From Actinomycetes bacterium (GTDB taxonomy: Bacteria; Actinomycetota; Acidimicrobiia; Acidimicrobiales; RAAP-2), in NCBI GenBank assembly GCA_021807265.1, contig JAKAPH010000008.1, positions 1-35,483 on the forward strand: a stretch of DNA of 35,483 bases, given 5' to 3'. This document shows, in pieces, positions 30,581 through 35,483 of this stretch. The first letter of the stretch is position 1. Every line of letters begins with the position of its first letter. The position numbers were made by a program, and so were the translations under genes. Under the pieces are notes generated by a model. That model had not been told where the DNA came from. It saw only the letters and a program-made list of their open reading frames with translations, and searched no databases.

Positions 30581-31588
30581 CTACCAGAGCGAGTTCCACT
30601 CCTCGTCGGTCAGTCGTGCCAACTCCGTTACCGGCGTCTCCGATACGTCGATGACTTGACGCTCGTCGCTCACGTACGAGACGTGGTCGAGACCGAGCCG
30701 CCGCCACGGCCCGAACAGCTGACGGTTGGCGAACTGGTTGGAGTAGATCCCGCGCACCAGCAATGTCGACTCGGAGGCGGCCACGACAACCGCGGGCCGA
30801 TGCTTCGCTCGAACGTCGGGCAACGCGGGGTCGATTGAATCGAAGGGGATCTCGACGCTGACGACCGTTCCCGCCTTCACGTGATCGGCGTTGACGAGTT
30901 TCGCTTCGGCGGGCGTCAGCGTGATCCGACGTCGCTCGACGAGCGCCGGCGCGATCGAAACGCTCGCCGGCGGTGTCGCGGCGTCGACGCTGGCCACGGC
31001 ACGAGTCTTGGCGGGGCGAGGGGGCGGCGGCGGCGCCGGCTTCTTCTTGTTCTTGGCCGCCTCTCGCCGCTGACGCCGAGCCTCGCGTACTGCGGGGTCG
31101 ACGTCCTTGGGCGTCAACAGCGAACCCGTCGGCTCCACGACCTCGACCTCGGGCAACGCGAACTCGTCGCGTTCGTCGATGAGTCGGCGACAGTGTTCGG
31201 CGGCGGGAAACTGTTCGCCGACGGCGAATGCGAGCAACGCCGCAAGGTCGGCGTCGGACACGCCCTCAGCTCGCATCGCGTCAACGGCCGCGAGCATCTG
31301 CTCGTAGGTCGGCCGCTCCGAGTGCTCGCCCAGCAGTTCAATGATCCGGTCGAGGTTGCGCGCGACGAGTAATTCGAGCAACGAGCGCACCGCGACCAGC
31401 GGGGCGCTCGCGACGAATGACGTGACGTCGCGGCGCTGCTGGAGTCCGCGCAGCGGCATGCCGACCGCAGGCGAGATCTTGGTGCTCGGGCGTAGGTCAA
31501 GGGAAGTGACCACCTCTAACACCAAGGTCTCGTCGAAACGCGCCAGTCCTCGGCGCAGTGCATCGGCCGGAGTCTGTGCGCTCGTCAT
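30581..31588 (-). CDS. Two-part protein with a possible PemK/MazF-like C-terminal domain
   Basis: I do not recognise the whole 335-residue protein. Residues 1-155 are a soluble helical region with no clear motif (VRSLLELLVARNLDRIIELLG, YEQMLAAVDAMRAEG). Residues 165-200 are a basic, Ala/Pro-rich linker with KNKKKPAPPPPPRP. Residues 235-335 read like a small beta-barrel: AGTVVSVEIPFDSI, then AKHRPAVVVAASESTLLVRGIYS, which resembles the start and the HRPAVV strand of PemK/MazF toxins. The resemblance is weak and no antitoxin gene is adjacent. A GTG directly before the ATG is an equally good start, with GGGGGTGA upstream. The gene follows the only long non-coding region of the window, which holds a 20-bp palindrome. 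Confidence 0.6.
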   Translation of the reverse strand: MTSAQTPADALRRGLARFDETLVLEVVTSLDLRPSTKISPAVGMPLRGLQQRRDVTSFVASAPLVAVRSLLELLVARNLDRIIELLGEHSERPTYEQMLAAVDAMRAEGVSDADLAALLAFAVGEQFPAAEHCRRLIDERDEFALPEVEVVEPTGSLLTPKDVDPAVREARRQRREAAKNKKKPAPPPPPRPAKTRAVASVDAATPPASVSIAPALVERRRITLTPAEAKLVNADHVKAGTVVSVEIPFDSIDPALPDVRAKHRPAVVVAASESTLLVRGIYSNQFANRQLFGPWRRLGLDHVSYVSDERQVIDVSETPVTELARLTDEEWNSLW

Positions 31589-31682
31589 CACGACTCACCC
31601 CCGTGCGTGTGCAGCGACGACACGCTCTGCACGATGATGGGCTTCACACCGTCGGGAGCGGTACGAGGTGATGAATCGCATG

Positions 31683-31702
31683 GCAAATCGTTAACCATTT
31701 GC
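31683..31702. promoter_or_regulatory. 20-bp near-perfect palindrome upstream of the PemK/MazF-like gene
   Basis: GCAAAT and ATTTGC are the outer arms and GTTAAC the palindromic centre; 18 of 20 positions are symmetric, with mismatches only at positions 7 and 14. It lies 95-114 nt before the ATG at 31588. Its length, symmetry and position fit a binding site for a dimeric repressor. Confidence 0.55.
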
Positions 31703-31841
31703 GAAAAACGGTCCCGGGAAAGTGCAGTCATGGTTCACCACTCTACGGCGAGATGCCTACTCGCCTTTTCTCGATTGGTGTCACCTTGCAATCAGTCGAA
31801 CTGGCGATGCATCGCACGACAACGTCAATCTCTTGAATCAG

Positions 31842-31864
31842 ATTTGACCGTCACCGAGTCAAAT
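31842..31864. promoter_or_regulatory. Inverted repeat ATTTGAC-N9-GTCAAAT
   Basis: Perfect 7-bp arms at 31842-31848 and 31858-31864 enclose a 9-nt spacer. No T-tract follows on either strand, so it does not look like an intrinsic terminator. It may be a second protein-binding site in this intergenic region. Confidence 0.4.
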
Positions 31865-32010
31865 TAGCCAGCAGTTGTTCATCTGACATCGAAGCATCAT
31901 GACGCTGGAATCGGTGACAGATGCTCATGTATCGCGAGCAACACCCGATTATGCCCGGTCGAAGCCGCCGGCACCCACGGGTCACCGGGTCCACTGAGAC
32001 TGTGACACTC

Positions 32011-33153
32011 TTACTTCAGCAGGTGCTTGGCGACCACGACGCGCTGCACCTGGTTGGTGCCCTCGTAGATCTGGGTGATCTTCGCGTCACGCATGAACCG
32101 CTCGACGGGGAAGTCCTTGGTGAACCCGTAGCCGCCGAGGAGCTGCACGGCGTCGGTCGCAACACTCATGGCCGTGTCGGACGCAAATGACTTGGCCGCG
32201 GCGGTCAGGTAACTGAGGTTGTGGTCGGGGTCGCCTTCGTCGATCGCGCTGCAGGCGTGGTAGACCATTGCGCGCGCCGCCTCGGTGCGAATCGCCATGT
32301 CCGCCAGCATGAAGCGAAGTCCCTGGAGGTCACTGATCGGCGCGCCGAACGCGCGACGCTGGGTCATGTACTGCGCGGCGTAGTCGATCGCTCCCTGGGC
32401 GATGCCCACGGCCTGGGCGCCGATGGTCGGGCGCGACCGGTCCAGCGTGTGCATGGCGATCTTGAAGCCGTCACCTTCGGCGCCGATGCGGTGCGAGGCC
32501 GGCACGCGCACGTCATTGAAGACGACCTCGCCCGTGGGTGACGCCCGCAGTCCCATCTTGTCCTCGTGCTTGGGGAACTCCACGCCCGGTCCCTTCTCGA
32601 CGAGGAAGCAGCTGATGCCGCGTCCCCGCGCGTCAGGGTCGGTGCTCGCGAAGACCGTGTAGGTGTCCGAGACCCCGGCGTTGGTGATCCAGTACTTCGA
32701 GCCGTTGATGATGTAATCGTCCCCGTCGCGCACGGCGCGCGTGCGCATCGCCGCCACGTCGGAGCCCGCGTCGGCCTCGGACAGGCAGTAGCTCGCCTGG
32801 ATCTCGCCGGTGGCGATGCGTGGCAGGTAGGCCCGCTTGATCTCCTCGGAGGCGAAGTTGATGACCGGCAGCATGCCGAGCTTGGAGATCAGCATCGTCA
32901 CCGACGTCGACGCACAGGCGCGGGCGATCTCTTCGGCCATGATCGCCTGGGTCACCATGTCCGCGCCGGCGCCGCCGTAGGCGGCGGGAACGCCGAGCGA
33001 GGGCAGTTCCATCTCGACGCAGGCGTCGAAGCTCTTCTGGGGGAATACCTGGTCGCGGTCGTACTCGGCGGCGAAGGGCGAGATGCGCTCGTCCACGAAA
33101 CCGTGCATCACGTCACGGAACGCCCGTTGTTCTTCAGTCAGGGTGAAACTCAT
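32011..33153 (-). CDS. Acyl-CoA dehydrogenase, short-chain or branched-chain type
   Basis: The 380-residue enzyme oxidises short acyl-CoAs and passes electrons to ETF. It shows LTEEQRAFRDVMHGFVDERI, SYCLSEADAGSDVAAMRTRA, YIINGSKYWITNAGVSDTYTVFA, KMGLRASPTGEVVFNDVRVP, RRAFGAPISDLQGLRFMLADM, LLGGYGFTKDFPVERFMRDAKI and the terminal IYEGTNQVQRVVVAK with the catalytic Glu. This is the classic butyryl/isobutyryl/isovaleryl-CoA dehydrogenase pattern. It is the last gene of the leuB-ilvE operon, 17 nt after the preceding small gene, and the link with branched-chain metabolism points to isobutyryl- or isovaleryl-CoA. The exact substrate cannot be decided. Confidence 0.92.
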   Translation of the reverse strand: MSFTLTEEQRAFRDVMHGFVDERISPFAAEYDRDQVFPQKSFDACVEMELPSLGVPAAYGGAGADMVTQAIMAEEIARACASTSVTMLISKLGMLPVINFASEEIKRAYLPRIATGEIQASYCLSEADAGSDVAAMRTRAVRDGDDYIINGSKYWITNAGVSDTYTVFASTDPDARGRGISCFLVEKGPGVEFPKHEDKMGLRASPTGEVVFNDVRVPASHRIGAEGDGFKIAMHTLDRSRPTIGAQAVGIAQGAIDYAAQYMTQRRAFGAPISDLQGLRFMLADMAIRTEAARAMVYHACSAIDEGDPDHNLSYLTAAAKSFASDTAMSVATDAVQLLGGYGFTKDFPVERFMRDAKITQIYEGTNQVQRVVVAKHLLK

Positions 33154-33170
33154 TCTGGTCCTCTCAACCG

Positions 33171-33632
33171 TCAGCGAAGGTCCGCGTTGACCAATTCGTC
33201 GGTGTCCACGGCGTCGGCGAAGGCCCGCTGGGCCACGTAGCTGTGGGCGAGACCGGCGAAGGGGCTCGCGAGGTGGTGATCGACCGAGGTGGCGTCGAGC
33301 AGCTTGAAGTGGTCGAGGGCGATCCGCACGTCCGTGACCGTCGGACCGCGGCCGATGGCGCTGGCGCGCTTCGCCGCGATCACGGCAACGCCGACGGCCA
33401 CGTCGTGGCGGTCGTGCTCGTGGTCAAAGGCCAGTTTGGCGACTTCGCGCTCGGCGATGGTGAGCGCGTAACCGCCACCGGGCGCCGGCGTGCCCGCACC
33501 GCTCGTCGCCACCGGGTGCGCGTTGCGCACGAGGCCCGCCTTGGGCTTGCGGGCGAACTCGGGGGTCGGCGTGGGCATCGTCGGACGCACCTCGCCGGCG
33601 GCGGGGACTGGAAGAAACGTCGGTTGAGTCAC
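33171..33632 (-). CDS. Protein of unknown function in the leuB-ilvE operon
   Basis: I do not recognise this 153-residue protein. The first 55 residues are Pro/Gly/Ala-rich and low in order (PTFLPVPAAGEVRPTMPTP, GAGTPAPGGG). The rest is probably helical, with YALTIAEREVAKLAFDHEHDRHDVAVGVAVIAAKRASAIGRGPTVTDVRIALDHFKLLD. It is His- and Asp-rich (FDHEHDRHD), which could bind a metal, but there is no known motif. The GTG at 33632 is 25 nt past the ilvE stop, and the acyl-CoA dehydrogenase follows 17 nt after its own stop, so it is surely in this transcript. It appears to be a real gene from its codon pattern and tight spacing. Confidence 0.7.
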   Translation of the reverse strand: MTQPTFLPVPAAGEVRPTMPTPTPEFARKPKAGLVRNAHPVATSGAGTPAPGGGYALTIAEREVAKLAFDHEHDRHDVAVGVAVIAAKRASAIGRGPTVTDVRIALDHFKLLDATSVDHHLASPFAGLAHSYVAQRAFADAVDTDELVNADLR

Positions 33633-33657
33633 CTCACGACACTACCGCTGAACGCGA

Positions 33658-34584
33658 CTACACCTCGGTGAGCCACCCGTTGTAGCGGTCGAGTTCGCCG
33701 CGTACCGCCTGGAAGTAGGTGGACTGCAGGGTGGTGGTGACCGGTCCCGGCTTGCCCGCCCCGACGACGCGGTCGTCCACCGAGGCGATCGGCACGACCT
33801 CGGCAGCCGTCCCGGTGAGGAACGCCTCGTCAGCGAGGTAGAGGTCCGTGCGGATCAGCGTCTCGAAGCGCACCGTGATGCCGAGGTCGGTGGCGATACG
33901 AACGACCGTCTCCTGGGTGATGCCCGGCAGGGCGCCGGCCTCGGAGGGCGGCGGCGTGAGCACGACCCCGTCGCGCACCACGAACAGGTTCTCGCCCGTG
34001 CACTCCGAGATGCGGCCGTCGGGCCCGAGCATGATGGCCTCGTCGTAGCCGGCCTTGATGGCCTCGACCTTGGCGAGTCCGGAGTTGAGGTACATGCCGG
34101 TCCCCTTGGCCGCGGTGGGCATCGCGTTGGGGTTGTGGCGCTGCCACGAGGCGATCTTCATCCGCACGCCGTTGGCGAGGCCCTCGTCACCGAGGTACGC
34201 GCCCCACGGCCAGGCGGCGATCGCCACGTTCACGGGCGCCGGCAGCGGGTTCACGCCCATCTCGCCGTAACCCAGGTAGACCAGGGGCCGGATGTAGCAC
34301 CCGTTGGGCAGGTCGTTCACGCGCACGGTCTCCACGACCGCGTCGCAGAGCTCGTCGAGGGTGAAGGGCACGTCGATCATCAGGATCTTGCAGCTGCGCA
34401 GCAAGCGGGCCATGTGCTCGCGCAACCGGAAGACGGCGACGCCGCGGGGCGTCTTGTACGCCCGGATCCCCTCGAACGCGCCGGTTCCGTAGTGCAGGCC
34501 GTGGCTCAGGACGTGGGTCTTCGCATCGTTCCAGTCGACGAGCGCGCCGTCCATCCAAATCTTCTCCGTTGGCGTTATGGGCAT
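33658..34584 (-). CDS. ilvE: Branched-chain amino acid aminotransferase
   Basis: The PLP enzyme (308 residues from ATG) swaps amino groups between glutamate and the 2-oxoacids of leucine, isoleucine and valine. Class IV aminotransferase motifs are present: KIWMDGALVDWNDAKTHVLSHGLHYGTGAFEGIRAY, YIRPLVYLGYGEMGV, the PLP lysine in TAAKGTGMYLNSGLAKVEA, EAIMLGPDGRISECTGENLFVV and PGITQETVVRIA. LSHGLHYG and YLGYGEMG point to IlvE rather than D-amino-acid transaminase. The ATG at 34584 overlaps the leuB TGA as TGATG; a GTG at 34587, one codon upstream, is an equal alternative. Pairing with leuB makes leucine the obvious product. Confidence 0.95.
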   Translation of the reverse strand: MPITPTEKIWMDGALVDWNDAKTHVLSHGLHYGTGAFEGIRAYKTPRGVAVFRLREHMARLLRSCKILMIDVPFTLDELCDAVVETVRVNDLPNGCYIRPLVYLGYGEMGVNPLPAPVNVAIAAWPWGAYLGDEGLANGVRMKIASWQRHNPNAMPTAAKGTGMYLNSGLAKVEAIKAGYDEAIMLGPDGRISECTGENLFVVRDGVVLTPPPSEAGALPGITQETVVRIATDLGITVRFETLIRTDLYLADEAFLTGTAAEVVPIASVDDRVVGAGKPGPVTTTLQSTYFQAVRGELDRYNGWLTEV

Positions 34585-35483
34585 CACAACCTCTCTATCA
34601 ATCGTTGGGTGACGGCCGCTGTGCCTCCGGCGACACCGTCGCGTTCAAAGTCTGCCACTGCCGACGCGATGCGCCGTGCAGCGTCGGTCTCGCCCAGGTG
34701 CTCGAGCATCAAAACGGCCGAGGACACCGCCGCCAAGGGGTTGGCCGTGTCGGTCCCGACGATGTCGTGGGCGGCGCCGTGCACCGGCTCGAAGAGCGAC
34801 GCGCCGGTGCGCGCCGGGTTCAGGTTCGCGCTGGCGGCGAAGCCAATACCCCCGCTCACCGCCCCCGCCAGGTCCGAGAGGATGTCGCCGAACAGGTTGT
34901 CGGTAACGATGATCCCGTAGCGCGCCGGGTTCTCCACCAGGTAGATGCAGGCGGCGTCGACGTGGTTGTAGTCCACAGCGACCGTGGGGTACTCGACTTT
35001 CACCTCGTTGACAACTCTCGACCAGAGGTTCCCGGCGAAGGTGAGCACGTTGGTCTTGTGCACGAGGGTGAGCCGCGGCCGCTCCAGCTGGGCGGCCCGC
35101 TCGAAGGCGTAGCGCACGCAGCGCTCGACCCCGAAGCGGGTATTCACCGAGCCCTGGGTCGCCACCTCGTGAGCCGTGCCGTAGCGAAGCACCCCACCCT
35201 CGCCGGCGTAGGGGCCCTCGGTGTTCTCGCGCACGATCGCGAAATCCAGACCGTCGGCGATCGAGCCGGGCACCCCGTGGAAGGGGCGGTAGTTCACGTA
35301 GAGGTCAAGGCCAAAGCGCATGGCGAGCAGCAGGCCGCGCTCCAAGACGCCGCCGGGGATGCGCGTGTCCCCGATCGCCGGGCCCACCGCGCCGAGCAGG
35401 ATCGCGTCGTGGCCGCGCAACGCCTCGAGGGTCTCGTCGTCCAGCACGAAGCCGTCGCGCAGGTACCGGGCCGCCCCCAGGTC
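34584..35483 (-). CDS. leuB: 3-isopropylmalate dehydrogenase, partial
   Basis: The frame is open to the window edge at 35483, so the N-terminus, including the nucleotide-binding start, is missing. The 299 visible residues show DAILLGAVGPAIGDTRIPGGVLERGLLLAMRFGLDLYVNYRP, FAIVRENTEGPYAGEGG, VHKTNVLTFAGNLW, VDAACIYLVENPARYGIIVTDNLFGDILSDLAGAVSGGIGFAAS and FEPVHGAAHDIVGTDTANPLAA. The Tyr of GPYAGEGG and the Lys of VHKTNVL are the catalytic pair, and the Asp residues of DNLFGDILSD bind the metal. The enzyme oxidises and decarboxylates 3-isopropylmalate in leucine synthesis. The form with EGPYAGEGG is the actinobacterial LeuB type. It is coupled to ilvE by overlap. Confidence 0.95.
   Translation of the reverse strand, partial: DLGAARYLRDGFVLDDETLEALRGHDAILLGAVGPAIGDTRIPGGVLERGLLLAMRFGLDLYVNYRPFHGVPGSIADGLDFAIVRENTEGPYAGEGGVLRYGTAHEVATQGSVNTRFGVERCVRYAFERAAQLERPRLTLVHKTNVLTFAGNLWSRVVNEVKVEYPTVAVDYNHVDAACIYLVENPARYGIIVTDNLFGDILSDLAGAVSGGIGFAASANLNPARTGASLFEPVHGAAHDIVGTDTANPLAAVSSAVLMLEHLGETDAARRIASAVADFERDGVAGGTAAVTQRLIERL

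Larger units (their letters stand above)
31592..32010. other. Long AT-richer intergenic region with two inverted repeats
   Basis: This 419-nt stretch lies between the acyl-CoA dehydrogenase stop and the start of the PemK/MazF-like gene. It is visibly less GC-rich than the genes around it. A plus-strand open frame at 31607-31867 lacks codon bias and any motif and is probably not a gene. The region holds two notable inverted repeats (31683-31702, 31842-31864) and a short palindrome, GCGATGCATCGC, at 31804-31815. No tRNA or other RNA gene was recognised. It may contain the promoter and control sites of the downstream gene, or remains of a lost gene. Confidence 0.6.

Noticed and set aside
31607-31867. 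86-codon plus-strand open frame in the intergenic region
   Set aside because: Its amino-acid and codon use do not resemble the other genes, it has no ribosome site or leaderless hexamer, and it runs through the inverted repeats.
31968-31988. Possible terminator hairpin after the acyl-CoA dehydrogenase gene (CCGG, ACCC, GGGT, CCGG arms)
   Set aside because: The loop would be only 2 nt, the arms are interrupted and no T-tract follows on the minus strand.

Overview
The window is GC-rich, gene-dense chromosomal DNA from an actinobacterium. The gene set supports this: an actinobacterial-type suf locus with SufU and a Rieske-type ferredoxin, an LCP protein, a methylsuccinyl-CoA dehydrogenase cluster, many GTG starts and 4-nt GTGA/ATGA gene overlaps. 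Many genes have a TANNNT-type hexamer 6-7 nt before the start codon, which is the signature of leaderless actinobacterial transcripts. The style (fused LipB-LipA, several acyl-CoA dehydrogenases, suf layout) suggests the class Acidimicrobiia, but that placement is inference. No rRNA, tRNA, CRISPR, phage or insertion sequence was recognised.

Layout. Positions 1-738 hold the C-terminal end of a protein with a dimethylformamidase-large-subunit-like domain. Positions 778-5014 (minus) hold a lipoate/2-oxoacid dehydrogenase operon: lpd (E3), an E2 acyltransferase and a single-chain LipB-LipA fusion, so lipoyl synthesis, its acceptor and the E3 partner are co-expressed. Positions 5096-5988 (minus) hold a cysteine-free Rrf2-type regulator coupled to RNase HI. 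thiE (plus) follows, then an acyl-CoA dehydrogenase with an alpha/beta-hydrolase-like protein (minus) and a metallo-beta-lactamase-fold hydrolase (plus).

Positions 9345-18137 are an iron-sulfur assembly region split over both strands. sufC1-sufS-sufU lie on plus. sufB, a small four-cysteine protein, sufD, a Rieske ferredoxin and a second sufC lie on minus. An LCP cell-wall gene lies between the halves, and a dienoyl-CoA-isomerase-like crotonase is inserted on the opposite strand between sufB and sufD. The window therefore encodes two SufC ATPases.

Positions 18221-22878 hold an oligopeptidase B-like protease, a small membrane protein, a flavin reductase-like protein and mutY. Positions 22366-27150 hold ethylmalonyl-CoA-pathway genes: mesaconyl-CoA hydratase, methylsuccinyl-CoA dehydrogenase and a CitE-like beta-methylmalyl-CoA lyase. 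A NiCoT nickel/cobalt permease sits among them, which may supply cobalt for the B12-dependent mutases of that pathway (inference). Positions 27293-29194 hold a secreted NlpC/P60 peptidase and a divergent Lgt-like membrane protein. A tryptophanase follows (minus), then a protein with a possible PemK/MazF-like C-terminal domain. Upstream of it is the only long non-coding stretch (31592-32010), which is AT-richer and carries two inverted repeats. The window ends with a minus-strand leucine-pathway operon, leuB (cut by the window edge)-ilvE-unknown-acyl-CoA dehydrogenase.

All functional calls rest on motif recognition from the sequence alone; no database search was run.
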